A DNA stretch of 12,719 nucleotides, from assembly GCF_009883055.1 (NCBI RefSeq), contig NZ_WWVR01000052.1:1-12719 (forward strand), written 5' to 3'. This stretch comes from Blautia sp. BIOML-A1 (GTDB lineage: Bacteria; Bacillota; Clostridia; Lachnospirales; Lachnospiraceae). Positions 1-7,622 of this stretch are shown piece after piece. Position 1 is the first letter of the stretch; every line of letters begins with the position of its first letter. The notes under the pieces were generated by a model. It did not search any database, was not told the origin of the DNA, and worked only from the letters and a program-made list of their open reading frames with translations. A program made the position numbers and the translations under genes.

Positions 1-244
1 TGCGTCCCAGAAATTCTATGAATTCCGGACAAGATTGAAAGCAAAATGTGCTGAATATGGAATCGAACTGCGGGTAGTTGACAGGTGGTATCCGTCTTCA
101 AAGACCTGTCACTGTTGTAGCTGTATTAAAAAAGATCTGAAACTTTCAGACAGGATCTACAGATGCACATGTGGATATATTGAGGACAGAGATCTCAATG
201 CAGCACTGAATCTGAGAGATGCAGAGACTTACGAAGTTGCATGA
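1..244 (+). CDS. tnpB: IS200/IS605-family TnpB nuclease, C-terminal fragment (5' end outside window)
   Basis: The reading frame is already open at position 2 and runs to a TGA at 242-244, so only about 80 C-terminal residues are visible. They show the ending typical of TnpB: a PSSKTC segment, a zinc-binding CxxC pair (CHCC) and a CxCG pair, then DRDLNAALNL, which carries the last RuvC acidic residue. TnpB is the RNA-guided nuclease of IS200/IS605 elements and an ancestor of Cas12. It uses an RNA made from the element's right end to cut DNA. One oddity is Ser in place of the usual Gly after the first zinc knuckle (CHCCS). Whether the protein is full length and whether a tnpA lies upstream cannot be seen. 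The TTG at 35 is an internal codon, not a start. The family call is firm. Activity is unknown. Confidence 0.9.
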   Translation, partial: ASQKFYEFRTRLKAKCAEYGIELRVVDRWYPSSKTCHCCSCIKKDLKLSDRIYRCTCGYIEDRDLNAALNLRDAETYEVA

Positions 245-420
245 TTCCGTAAACGTAAGTATGTACCGAAGGCTATTTCGGGAATTAACGACTGTGGAGT
301 GTACTTAGGATCTGTGAGTAGAGATAACTACGGTTACTCAAAAGCATACACGAAGAAACAGTAAGCGGTATTCGTGAGAATCCGCATTATCTCGATGTAA
401 GTATGTTTAATCACATTTTG
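245..420 (+). ncRNA. IS605-type right end with probable omega RNA (reRNA) scaffold
   Basis: Noncoding sequence directly after tnpB contains the subterminal hairpin expected at the right end of these elements. Its left arm is 365-373, its loop GTGA is 374-377 and its right arm is 378-385, with one bulged T. The sequence GTAAGTATGT occurs at 255-264 and again at 397-406, bracketing the segment. In characterised TnpB systems this region is transcribed as the guide RNA scaffold, overlapping the tnpB 3' end and ending at the element border, with the flanking host DNA acting as guide. The exact border here is not certain. A position shortly after TTTAATCAC (about 405-413) is plausible. Location and hairpin are seen; the RNA role is inferred from the family. 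Confidence 0.6.
365..385 (+). repeat. Right-end hairpin of the IS element
   Basis: GCGG pairs with CCGC and ATTC with GAAT, enclosing a GTGA tetraloop, with T369 bulged. Imperfect subterminal hairpins of this kind are recognised by TnpA of IS200/IS605 elements and form the base of the guide RNA scaffold. The tract begins right after an in-frame TAA at 362-364. Confidence 0.65.
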
Positions 421-434
421 AGTGGCAGAAAATT

Positions 435-1292
435 ATGTCCATTAAACTTATCGCCAGTGACCTGGATGGAACTCTGCTGACCGACAAAAAAGAACTTTCG
501 CCAGGGACAAGAAAGGCTCTTGATATGGCGGCAGCACAAGGGATTTATATTGTTCCGGCAACGGGCAGATCTTTTGAATCAGTGCCGGAAATGATCCGGG
601 AATATCCGGGAGTGAAATATCTGATCACTGCCAACGGAGGAGCTGTTTATTCGGCAGAAGCCGAGAAACGTATTTATCAGTGTCTGCTCAGCCCGGAATC
701 TGTGGATGCAGCGATTGCCGTGAGACAAAGAGAAAAAATTGTCATGGAGGCGGTTATTGATGGCATTCCCTATGCGGAGGAGGAGTATGTAAAAGATCCG
801 ATCCGTTATCTTGCGACGGAATACGGTGCGAAATATATCAGGGCGACGAGAAGACCGGTGAAGGATATTCTGCAGTTTGCAGCAGAGCACAAAGCGGAAC
901 TGGACAGTATTTCTTTTGTATGCAGTCATGAGGACAGAGAGCGATTGTATACATCACTGAGAGAAGAGATTCCGGATGTTTATGTGACTTCTTCTGTGTC
1001 AAACCTTCTGGAGATCGGTCATAAGGATGCCGGAAAGGGCAAGACACTTCTATGGCTTCTGGGACATCTTGGAATCGCGGCGGAGGAAGCAATGGCTTTT
1101 GGCGATGCAGATAATGACAGCAGTATGCTGGAAGTTGTGAAATATGGCTTTGCGATGGGAAATGCGACAGAAAACTGCCAGAAAGCTGCCGCATATGTAA
1201 CAGGCACCAATGAAGAAGATGGAGTCGCGGAAGCAATTTTGTCTTTTCTGTGTGCAGGTAATATTTTGTCGCATATAAAATGCGAAATATGA
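435..1292 (+). CDS. Cof-type HAD-IIB family sugar-phosphate phosphatase
   Basis: This 285-residue cytoplasmic hydrolase of the haloacid dehalogenase superfamily belongs to the Cof group, which dephosphorylates sugar phosphates, FMN/PLP-like metabolites and similar compounds. Motif I is SDLDGTLL, with nucleophile D9 and general acid/base D11. Motif II is PATGR (T43). The motif III lysine is K201 or K203 in the AGKGKT stretch. Motif IV is GDADND, with D225 and D229 binding Mg. The large insertion between motifs II and III is the C2B cap that sets substrate choice. Length is slightly above the usual 265-275, with a short tail after AEAILSFL. The start at 435 aligns with the family N-terminus, but the ribosome site (GAGTGG) is weak, and the IS right end lies about 20 bp upstream. 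Native promoter sequence may therefore have been displaced. The substrate cannot be deduced, and no functional link with the trp genes is evident. Confidence 0.9.
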   Translation: MSIKLIASDLDGTLLTDKKELSPGTRKALDMAAAQGIYIVPATGRSFESVPEMIREYPGVKYLITANGGAVYSAEAEKRIYQCLLSPESVDAAIAVRQREKIVMEAVIDGIPYAEEEYVKDPIRYLATEYGAKYIRATRRPVKDILQFAAEHKAELDSISFVCSHEDRERLYTSLREEIPDVYVTSSVSNLLEIGHKDAGKGKTLLWLLGHLGIAAEEAMAFGDADNDSSMLEVVKYGFAMGNATENCQKAAAYVTGTNEEDGVAEAILSFLCAGNILSHIKCEI

Positions 1293-1301
1293 TGAACCCT
1301 A

Positions 1302-1330
1302 TTGACAATTGGAAAAAATAGTGGTATTTT
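1302..1330 (+). promoter_or_regulatory. Promoter of the trp operon
   Basis: A perfect -35 TTGACA (1302-1307) is followed after exactly 17 bp by TATTTT (1325-1330), a 4/6 match to the -10 consensus. Transcription would start near 1337, just before the T-box Stem I. It lies 10 bp after the HAD stop codon with no terminator in between, so some read-through from upstream is possible. Confidence 0.75.
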
Positions 1331-1339
1331 ATAGAAAAT

Positions 1340-1629
1340 AATTTAGCTAGTTAAACCGTTGAAGCGGAGATAAAGGCAGTCATGCGCGCACAGAGAGTCC
1401 GGGAGGGTGAGAGCCGGGTAGAAATGCAGGTTGTCAAATGGACCGCTGAGGGCGCAGGGAAAGATTAGTTCGAGTATTCTGCGACGTGAGGCATACGTCA
1501 GTTGCCGGGAATATGCAGGTATTCCGCAAAGAGCACGGGTCGTTCCGTGAATCAAGGTGGCACCGCGGGTGAATTTTAATGCTCGTCCTTGACAGAGATC
1601 AGTTTCTGTCGTGGACGGGCTTTCTTTTT
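1340..1629 (+). ncRNA. T-box riboswitch, tRNA-Trp specific, controlling trpEGDCFBA
   Basis: The leader carries the signature T-box AAGGTGGCACCGCGG at 1554-1568. Upstream lies a long Stem I. AGCGG (1363-1367) pairs with CCGCT (1443-1447), and the AGAGAG/CCGG...CCGG distal-arm elements lie between them. The specifier codon TGG (1439-1441, Trp) sits just 5' of the closing strand and is followed by a purine, as usual. GGAATA/TATTCC (1508-1513/1520-1525) makes a further hairpin. The bulge motif reads TGGC, whose last base would pair with the G73 discriminator of bacterial tRNA-Trp. Two structures compete. The antiterminator pairs AAGG with CCTT and GCGGG with CTCGT. The terminator is described separately. 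Known T-box logic is that uncharged tRNA-Trp stabilises the antiterminator and switches the operon on. The exact 5' end is estimated. Confidence 0.95.
1581..1629 (+). terminator. T-box regulated intrinsic terminator
   Basis: GCTCGTCC (1581-1588) pairs with GGACGGGC (1613-1620) with a G-U pair. Inside it, GACAGA (1591-1596) pairs with TCTGTC (1605-1610). The stem is followed by the T-rich tract TTTCTTTTT at 1621-1629. Its 5' strand is shared with the antiterminator, so the two folds exclude each other. Confidence 0.92.
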
Positions 1630-1693
1630 ACCAAAAAGTCTGTGATGACAGAATGGAGTAAGGAAACTGACACCATATGAGGAGGTAAGATCC

Positions 1694-3178
1694 ATGTATC
1701 CTACGATGGAAGACATCAGGAAAATCGCAGCAAAAGGACAGTACAAAAGAGTTCCGGTATGTCGGGAACTATATGCAGACAGATATACTCCTGTGGAGAT
1801 GATGAGAACTCTCAGGGAGGCAAGCAGACATTGTTATCTGCTGGAAAGTGCAAGTCAGACAGAGGTATGGGGACGTTATTCTTTCCTGGGATATGAGCCG
1901 GTCATGGAGATTACCTGTACAGACGGAATTATGAAAATCCGCAGGACTGAAGGTGCAGATAAAGAAGAAATTACAAAGCAGGTGGCACATCCGGGAGATA
2001 CCTTAAGAGAGATATTAAAGGAATATAAGAGCCCGGTCATGGAGGATATGCCTCCATTCACCGGTGGTCTGGTAGGATATTTTTCTTATGATTATATCAA
2101 ATACAGCGAACCGAAGCTGAAGCTTGGAGAGCATGAGGATCCGGATTTCAGAGATATGGATCTGATGCTTTTTGACCAGGTGATCGCCTTTGATCATTAC
2201 AGACAGAAGGTACTTCTGATCACAGGAGTCATGCTGGATGACCTGGAAAATTCTCTTCGGAAAGCAGAGCAAAAGCTTCAGGAAATGGCAGATCTGATCC
2301 GTAGTGGAAAGAAAGCAGAGTTTCCGCCGCTGCAGCTGGATTCAGAGATCAGACCGCAGTTTCCAAAAGAAAAATACTGTCAGATGGTGGAAAAAGCAAA
2401 ACATTATATTCACGAAGGAGATATTTTTCAGGTAGTACTTTCCAACCCGATGAGAGCGAAGGCAGAGGGCAGCCTGTTTGATACCTACAGGGTTTTGAGA
2501 GCAACAAATCCATCCCCGTATATGTTTTATTTTTCCAGTGATGACATCGAACTGGCAGGTGCTTCGCCGGAAACACTGGTCAAACTTGAGAACAAAAAAC
2601 TCACTACATTCCCTCTGGCAGGTACCAGACCGAGGGGTAAAACAAAGCAGGAAGACCGGGAACTGGAAGAGGGACTTCTGAAAGACGAAAAAGAACTTGC
2701 GGAGCATAATATGCTGGTGGATCTTGGTCGAAATGATATCGGAAGGATCAGTAAGATCGGAAGTGTAAAAGTAGAAAAGTATATGAGCGTGGAGCATTTT
2801 TCACAGGTCATGCATATTGGTTCCACGGTAGCCGGTGAGATCCGCGAGGACAGAGATGCGGTGGATGCGGTAGATTCCATCCTTCCGGCAGGAACACTTT
2901 CCGGAGCACCCAAATTCCGTGCCTGCCAGATTATTGAGGAGCTGGAGCAGAGTAAAAGAGGAATCTATGGTGGCGCGATCGGTTATCTGGACTTTGCAGG
3001 AAACCTTGATACCTGTATTGCAATCCGCCTCGTGTACAAGAAAAAAGGTGAGATATGTATTCGCTCCGGAGCAGGAATCGTGGCAGACAGTGTTCCGGAA
3101 AAGGAATTTGAGGAGTGCTGCAACAAGGCAAGAGCCGTAGTTCTGGCAATCAATAAGGCACAGGAGGGATTGGAATGA
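1694..3178 (+). CDS. trpE: Anthranilate synthase component I
   Basis: This 494-residue enzyme uses chorismate and ammonia supplied by TrpG to make anthranilate and pyruvate, the first committed step of tryptophan synthesis. The N-terminal domain has the LLES motif (residues 49-52), part of the allosteric tryptophan pocket, so feedback inhibition is likely retained. The C-terminal chorismate-binding domain shows NPSPYMFY (272-279), AGTRPRG (309-315), AEHNMLVDLGRND (336-348), a catalytic-type His at 374 (QVMH), GTLSGAPK (400-407) and GAGIVADS (459-466). Mg-binding Glu residues lie in the AEH and GAGI-PEKEFEE segments. Length is normal for TrpE. The start is chosen by a strong GAGGAGGT at 1679-1686. 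The stop overlaps the trpG start (ATGA), indicating translational coupling. It is the first gene after the T-box leader. PabB is the main alternative, but the trp context and LLES pocket favour TrpE. Confidence 0.97.
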   Translation: MYPTMEDIRKIAAKGQYKRVPVCRELYADRYTPVEMMRTLREASRHCYLLESASQTEVWGRYSFLGYEPVMEITCTDGIMKIRRTEGADKEEITKQVAHPGDTLREILKEYKSPVMEDMPPFTGGLVGYFSYDYIKYSEPKLKLGEHEDPDFRDMDLMLFDQVIAFDHYRQKVLLITGVMLDDLENSLRKAEQKLQEMADLIRSGKKAEFPPLQLDSEIRPQFPKEKYCQMVEKAKHYIHEGDIFQVVLSNPMRAKAEGSLFDTYRVLRATNPSPYMFYFSSDDIELAGASPETLVKLENKKLTTFPLAGTRPRGKTKQEDRELEEGLLKDEKELAEHNMLVDLGRNDIGRISKIGSVKVEKYMSVEHFSQVMHIGSTVAGEIREDRDAVDAVDSILPAGTLSGAPKFRACQIIEELEQSKRGIYGGAIGYLDFAGNLDTCIAIRLVYKKKGEICIRSGAGIVADSVPEKEFEECCNKARAVVLAINKAQEGLE

Positions 3179-3750
3179 TCGTACTGATCGATAATTATGA
3201 CAGCTTTTCCTATAACGTATTTCAACTGATCGGTTCTGTCGAACCGGACATCAAAGTGGTTCGAAACGATGAATATACCGTTGAAGAAATAGAAAAAATG
3301 AAGCCGGAGGCACTGATCCTTTCGCCGGGACCGGGAAAACCCTCCGATGCGGGAATCTGCATTGAGGCTATCAGATACTTTGCAGGAAAGATCCCGATCC
3401 TTGGAATCTGTCTGGGACATCAGGCAATCTGTGAAGCCTTTGGCGGTCGGGTTTCTTATGCAAAAGAGCTGATGCATGGAAAGAAAAAAACAATCTACAC
3501 GGTTGGAAAAAGTAAAATTTTTGAAGGTCTGGGAGACAGTTTCCAGGCGGCCAGATACCATTCACTGGCTGCTGTGAGAGAGGAACTTCCGGAGGTACTT
3601 AAGGTCACAGCAGAGGCAGAAGATGGAGAAGTCATGGCGGTAGAACATACAGAATATCCTGTTTATGGAGTACAGTTTCATCCGGAATCTGTCATGACAC
3701 CCGATGGAAAATTAATGATACAGAACTTTATGGCAACTGTTCACAGGTAA
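3175..3750 (+). CDS. trpG: Anthranilate synthase component II (glutamine amidotransferase)
   Basis: This 191-residue class I glutamine amidotransferase hydrolyses glutamine and channels ammonia to TrpE. The catalytic triad is visible: C79 in GICLGHQ, and H169 and E171 in FHPESV. The oxyanion-loop motif PGPGKPSD is at residues 51-58. The N-terminus [10 protein letters not shown] is typical of TrpG/PabA. It is a stand-alone gene, not fused to trpD as in enteric bacteria. Its ATG overlaps the trpE stop by 4 nt, with AGGAGG at 3162-3167 inside the trpE 3' end. It could also serve aminodeoxychorismate synthase (an amphibolic TrpG/PabA), since no pabA is visible here. That is a possibility rather than something the sequence shows. 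Confidence 0.96.
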   Translation: MIVLIDNYDSFSYNVFQLIGSVEPDIKVVRNDEYTVEEIEKMKPEALILSPGPGKPSDAGICIEAIRYFAGKIPILGICLGHQAICEAFGGRVSYAKELMHGKKKTIYTVGKSKIFEGLGDSFQAARYHSLAAVREELPEVLKVTAEAEDGEVMAVEHTEYPVYGVQFHPESVMTPDGKLMIQNFMATVHR

Positions 3751-3784
3751 TACAGCTACAGAATATAGTCAGGGAGGTAGTAAG

Positions 3785-4795
3785 ATGATCAAAGAGTCAA
3801 TCATAAAACTTTCAAAAAAAGAAGATTTAACATATCAGGAAGCGGAGACAGTTATGGATGAGATCATGAGCGGACAGGCAACACCGGTCCAGATGTCTTC
3901 TTATCTGACAGCTCTTTCCATGAAGGGGGAAACTATTGATGAGATCACAGCTTCCGCAGCAGGAATGAGAGCACACTGCATTAAATTACTGCATGATCTT
4001 GATGTGCTGGAGATTGTGGGAACCGGTGGTGATGGAGCAAATTCCTTCAATATTTCCACAACCTCTTCCCTGGTGATCGCAGCAGGCGGCGTGCCGGTAG
4101 CGAAGCATGGAAATCGTGCAGCATCGTCAAAAAGCGGGGCAGCAGATGTTCTTGAGGCTCTTGGAGTGAATATTACAATCCCGCCGGAAAAGAGTGCGGA
4201 ATTGCTTAAAAAAATCAATATCTGCTTCCTGTTTGCACAGAATTATCATATTGCAATGAAGTATGTGGCACCAATCCGTAAGGAACTTGGAATCCGCACC
4301 GTGTTTAACATTCTTGGACCTCTGAGTAATCCGGCAGGAGCAAACATGGAACTGATGGGCGTGTTTGATCAGGCTCTTGTGGAACCGCTGGCACAGGTTA
4401 TGGCGAAGCTTGGCGTGATCAGAGGAATGGTGGTTTTCGGACAGGATAAGCTGGATGAGATTTCCATGAGCGCACCAACCTCCGTATGTGAGATCAGGGA
4501 CGGATGGTTCCAGTCCTATGAGATTACACCGGAACAGTTTGGCTACACCAGATGCTCCAAGGAAGATCTGGTTGGAGGAACTCCGGCAGAAAATGCAGAG
4601 ATTACCAGAGCAATTTTAAAGGGGGAAGAGAGAGGACCGAAGCGTCAGGCGGTCTGCCTGAATGCAGGTGCGGCACTTTATATTGCAGGTAAAGCGGAAA
4701 GTATGGAGGCCGGTGTCCGTATGGCTGAAGAGCTTATCGACAGTGGCGCGGCATTGAAGAAGCTGGAAGAATTTATCCAGGCTTCCAACGAATAA
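3785..4795 (+). CDS. trpD: Anthranilate phosphoribosyltransferase
   Basis: This 336-residue enzyme transfers the phosphoribosyl group of PRPP to anthranilate, giving N-(5-phosphoribosyl)anthranilate. The glycosyltransferase family 3 N-terminal helical domain (about 1-70) is followed by the catalytic domain. That domain contains the PRPP-binding [14 protein letters not shown] (79-92), KHGNR (107-111), the [14 protein letters not shown] anthranilate-site stretch (114-127) and the metal-binding DE pair at 224-225 (KLDEIS). Length matches the family (about 335-345). It starts 34 bp after trpG with AGGGAGGT at 3771-3778 correctly spaced from ATG. The 88-bp gap that follows contains a possible internal promoter. 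Confidence 0.97.
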   Translation: MIKESIIKLSKKEDLTYQEAETVMDEIMSGQATPVQMSSYLTALSMKGETIDEITASAAGMRAHCIKLLHDLDVLEIVGTGGDGANSFNISTTSSLVIAAGGVPVAKHGNRAASSKSGAADVLEALGVNITIPPEKSAELLKKINICFLFAQNYHIAMKYVAPIRKELGIRTVFNILGPLSNPAGANMELMGVFDQALVEPLAQVMAKLGVIRGMVVFGQDKLDEISMSAPTSVCEIRDGWFQSYEITPEQFGYTRCSKEDLVGGTPAENAEITRAILKGEERGPKRQAVCLNAGAALYIAGKAESMEAGVRMAEELIDSGAALKKLEEFIQASNE

Positions 4796-4796
4796 G

Positions 4797-4805
4797 TGCT
4801 ATAAT
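4797..4805 (+). promoter_or_regulatory. Candidate internal promoter (extended -10) between trpD and trpC
   Basis: TGCTATAAT is a perfect extended -10 (TGnTATAAT), located directly after the trpD stop in the largest gap within the operon. No good -35 sits 16-18 bp upstream, and extended -10 promoters often lack one. A chance match in AT-rich DNA is possible. Confidence 0.4.
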
Positions 4806-4825
4806 AAGAGAATCAGTATATTTAT

Positions 4826-4840
4826 TTCTGCCTGGCAGAA
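4826..4840 (+). repeat. Short perfect hairpin in the trpD-trpC gap
   Basis: TTCTGCC and GGCAGAA form a 7-bp palindrome around a single T (three-nucleotide loop in practice). It is followed by GAAAG rather than a T-run, so it is not a terminator. It could be an mRNA stability or processing element. Function is unknown. Confidence 0.4.
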
Positions 4841-4883
4841 GAAAGTGCTGAAATTCACGTAGTATAAGAAAAGGAAAATTATC

Positions 4884-5720
4884 ATGAACATCTTAAACGA
4901 GATTGCCGAAAAGACAAGGGAGCGTATCGAAAAGGACAAGAAAGAAATGCCGAGAGAGGATCTGATCCGTGAGATCCGGCAGAAAAAAGTCCAGATGCTG
5001 CTCAATCCACTGACTCAGTCTGAGACAGCAAAAACGCCGCACAGCTTTTACCAGGCATTAAAAAAGCAGGGAATGTCCTATATCTGTGAAGTAAAAAAAG
5101 CTTCTCCTTCTAAGGGACTGATCGCACCGGATTTCCCGTATCTGGAGATTGCAAAGGAATATAAAGAAGCCGGAGCAGCAGCAATCTCCTGTCTGACAGA
5201 GCCATTTTATTTCCAGGGATCTGACCAGTATTTATGGGAGATCGCATCGGAAGTAGACATTCCGGTTCTGAGAAAGGATTTCGTAGTGGATGATTACATG
5301 ATCGTGCAGGCAGCCGCTTATGGAGCTGCAGCTGTGCTTCTGATTTGTGCACTTCTTGATGACAGACAGCTTCGTGAATATCGGGAAATGGCAGAGGATC
5401 TGGGCATGGATGCACTGGTGGAGGCACATGATGCAGAGGAAGTGGAGAGAGCCTTAAAGAGTGGAGCAAGGATCATTGGTGTCAATAACCGTGATCTCAA
5501 AACCTTTGAGGTGGATATGGAAAACAGTATCCGACTTCGTAAACTTGCCCCGGACGATGTGATCTTTGTATCGGAGAGCGGCATCCGTACTGCAGAAGAT
5601 ATCCGAAAGCTGCATGAAAACCGGATCGAAGCGGTTCTGATCGGAGAAACCCTGATGAGAAGTGCGGACAAAAAAGCAGCACTGGAAGAACTGAACGGAG
5701 CACCGTTAACAGAAGAATAA
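4884..5720 (+). CDS. trpC: Indole-3-glycerol phosphate synthase
   Basis: This 278-residue (beta/alpha)8 barrel enzyme converts 1-(o-carboxyphenylamino)-1-deoxyribulose 5-phosphate to indole-3-glycerol phosphate with loss of CO2 and water. Catalytic and binding residues align in order with the well-studied archaeal enzyme: E69 and K71 (CEVKKASPSKG), K131 (LRKDF), E180 (LVEAH), N201 (VNNRDL), and E231-S232 (SESGI). The phosphate site follows at IGETLM (253-258). After E69/K71 the spacing between these residues is constant, which supports the assignment. It is a single-function protein, unlike the TrpC-TrpF fusion of enteric bacteria. The ribosome site AAAGGAA upstream of 4884 is only moderate. 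It starts 88 bp after trpD and ends 37 bp before trpF. Confidence 0.97.
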   Translation: MNILNEIAEKTRERIEKDKKEMPREDLIREIRQKKVQMLLNPLTQSETAKTPHSFYQALKKQGMSYICEVKKASPSKGLIAPDFPYLEIAKEYKEAGAAAISCLTEPFYFQGSDQYLWEIASEVDIPVLRKDFVVDDYMIVQAAAYGAAAVLLICALLDDRQLREYREMAEDLGMDALVEAHDAEEVERALKSGARIIGVNNRDLKTFEVDMENSIRLRKLAPDDVIFVSESGIRTAEDIRKLHENRIEAVLIGETLMRSADKKAALEELNGAPLTEE

Positions 5721-5757
5721 AAGTAACTATTCAGAACGGTTACAAATAAAAACAGAT

Positions 5758-6387
5758 ATGACAATAGAAAAGCATACAAAAACCAAAATCAAAATATGTG
5801 GGCTCAGGCGCAGGGAAGACATTCTTGCAATCAATGAAGCAAAGCCGGATTACTGTGGATTTATTATAGAATTTCCGCGAAGTTTCCGGAGCATAACAGC
5901 AGATAAAGCCAGAGAACTGGTGAGAGAACTTTCGCCAAAGATCCGTGCAGTTGGAGTATTTGTGAATGCACCGATGGAACTGGTGAGAGATCTTTTGAAT
6001 GACGGGACACTTGCACTTGCACAGCTTCACGGACAGGAAGATGAGTCCTATATCAGGGAATTAAAGAAAACAGTGGAGAAGCCGGTCATTAAGGCATTTT
6101 CTGTGAAGACAAAAGAGGATATAGAGAAGGCAATTTTAAGTCCGGCGGACTATATCCTTCTGGATCAGGGCGGCGGAGGAACGGGAAAGACGTTTGACTG
6201 GACTTTGATACCGGAGATCCGAAGAGAGTTTTTTCTTGCAGGAGGGCTTGGCACAGAGAATCTGAGGCAGGCAATCCGGGAAATCAGACCATATGCTGTG
6301 GATCTGAGCAGCAGTGTGGAGACAGATAAGTGGAAAGATCCGGAGAAAATCCGGCAGGTTGTGGATATTGTGAAAAAAAGTGTGTAA
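5758..6387 (+). CDS. trpF: Phosphoribosylanthranilate isomerase
   Basis: This 209-residue TIM-barrel isomerase performs the Amadori rearrangement of N-(5-phosphoribosyl)anthranilate, between TrpD and TrpC. The catalytic base C14 lies in KICGL and the general acid D136 in LLDQ. GTGKTFDW (141-148), the LAGGL phosphate loop (160-164) and DLSSSVE (182-188) are the remaining landmarks. Two small deviations are Arg for the usual Thr after KICGL, and Ser for the usual Gly in the SSGVE phosphate-binding stretch. The ATG at 5758 has no recognisable Shine-Dalgarno sequence, since the preceding 30 bp are A-rich. No better start exists in frame, because the KICG strand must be kept. Coupling to trpC translation or weak initiation is possible. 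Function is firm; the start is slightly less so. Confidence 0.94.
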   Translation: MTIEKHTKTKIKICGLRRREDILAINEAKPDYCGFIIEFPRSFRSITADKARELVRELSPKIRAVGVFVNAPMELVRDLLNDGTLALAQLHGQEDESYIRELKKTVEKPVIKAFSVKTKEDIEKAILSPADYILLDQGGGGTGKTFDWTLIPEIRREFFLAGGLGTENLRQAIREIRPYAVDLSSSVETDKWKDPEKIRQVVDIVKKSV

Positions 6388-6437
6388 ATAAATTACAGGG
6401 AAATGCTGTGATTTGAAGAACATAGAGGAGGATACCA

Positions 6438-7622
6438 ATGTCAAAGGGAAGATTTGGAATACATGGAGGGCAGTACATTCCGGAGACACTGATGAATGCA
6501 GTGCTGGAACTGGAAGAGGCTTATAATCACTACAAAGATGATCCGGAATTCAACCGGGAACTCACGGATTTGCTGAATAACTATGCAGGTCGTCCGTCCC
6601 GTCTGTATTATGCAGCACATATGACGGAGGACCTGGGCGGTGCCAGGGTTTATCTGAAGCGTGAGGATCTGAACCATACAGGTGCTCATAAGATCAACAA
6701 TGTTCTGGGACAGGTCCTGCTTGCCAAAAAGATGGGAAAAACCCGTGTTATTGCAGAGACAGGAGCCGGCCAGCATGGTGTTGCAACCGCGACAGCAGCT
6801 GCTCTTATGGGGATGGAATGTGAAATCTTCATGGGAAAAGAAGATACGGAACGTCAGGCTTTAAATGTCTACAGAATGCGTCTTCTGGGAGCAAAGGTAA
6901 ATGCGGTTACATCGGGAACGGCAACTTTGAAGGATGCTGTTTCTGAGACCATGAGAGAGTGGACAAATCGTATTGCGGATACGCATTATGTTCTTGGTTC
7001 AGCCATGGGTCCTCATCCATTCCCGACGATCGTCCGTGATTTTCAGGCGATTATTTCCAAAGAGATCAAAGAACAGATTCTTGAAAAAGAGGGGAAACTT
7101 CCGGATGCTGTGTTGGCCTGTGTCGGCGGCGGCTCCAATGCGATCGGAACTTTCTATAATTTTATTGAGGACGAGGGTGTTCGTCTGATTGGCTGCGAGG
7201 CAGCAGGACGAGGCGTGAATACGGCTGAGACGGCGGCAACGATCGCAACCGGAAAGCTTGGTATCTTCCATGGAATGAAATCCTATTTCTGTCAGGATGA
7301 ATATGGTCAGATCGCACCGGTATATTCTATTTCCGCGGGTCTGGATTATCCTGGAGTCGGACCGGAGCATGCACATCTTTATGATATCGGACGTGCGGAA
7401 TATGTGCCTGTGACAGATGATGAGGCGGTTGAAGCGTTTGAATATCTTTCCAGAACCGAAGGTATTATTCCGGCAATCGAGAGTGCGCATGCAGTTGCTT
7501 ATGCGAGAAAGATTGTGCCGCAGATGAGCAAAGATCAGATTGTTGTAATCACTATTTCCGGACGTGGAGACAAGGACTGTGCGGCAATCGCACGTTACAG
7601 AGGGGAGGATATCCATGAATAA
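6438..7622 (+). CDS. trpB: Tryptophan synthase beta chain
   Basis: This 394-residue PLP enzyme condenses indole with L-serine to form L-tryptophan in the alpha2-beta2 complex. The PLP lysine is K85 in HTGAHKINN. The catalytic glutamate is E107 in ETGAGQHG. The PLP phosphate loop is GGGSNA (230-235), and the C-terminal SGRGDKD carries the pyridine-N contact serine. The N-terminus ([13 protein letters not shown]) and length are those of the standard TrpB1 type rather than the longer TrpB2. GAGGAGG at 6425-6431 is well placed. The last 8 nt overlap trpA, whose ribosome site lies inside trpB, consistent with coupled, near-equal synthesis of both subunits. Confidence 0.97.
   Translation: MSKGRFGIHGGQYIPETLMNAVLELEEAYNHYKDDPEFNRELTDLLNNYAGRPSRLYYAAHMTEDLGGARVYLKREDLNHTGAHKINNVLGQVLLAKKMGKTRVIAETGAGQHGVATATAAALMGMECEIFMGKEDTERQALNVYRMRLLGAKVNAVTSGTATLKDAVSETMREWTNRIADTHYVLGSAMGPHPFPTIVRDFQAIISKEIKEQILEKEGKLPDAVLACVGGGSNAIGTFYNFIEDEGVRLIGCEAAGRGVNTAETAATIATGKLGIFHGMKSYFCQDEYGQIAPVYSISAGLDYPGVGPEHAHLYDIGRAEYVPVTDDEAVEAFEYLSRTEGIIPAIESAHAVAYARKIVPQMSKDQIVVITISGRGDKDCAAIARYRGEDIHE

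Noticed and set aside
35..37. TTG as a start of a small zinc-finger protein
   Set aside because: The frame is open to the window's left edge, and the upstream residues (including FYEFRTRL) fit the TnpB C-terminal domain. It is a fragment, not a 69-residue gene.
1340..1693. Classical Trp-rich leader peptide attenuator
   Set aside because: No leader ORF with tandem Trp codons; the T-box signature fully explains the leader.
2342..2797. 151-codon minus-strand frame opposite trpE
   Set aside because: Lies entirely within the conserved catalytic part of trpE and has no independent support.
7564..7614. Longer N-terminus for trpA starting at 7564
   Set aside because: The extra 17 residues lie inside trpB, are not part of the TrpA family, and the ribosome site fits ATG 7615.
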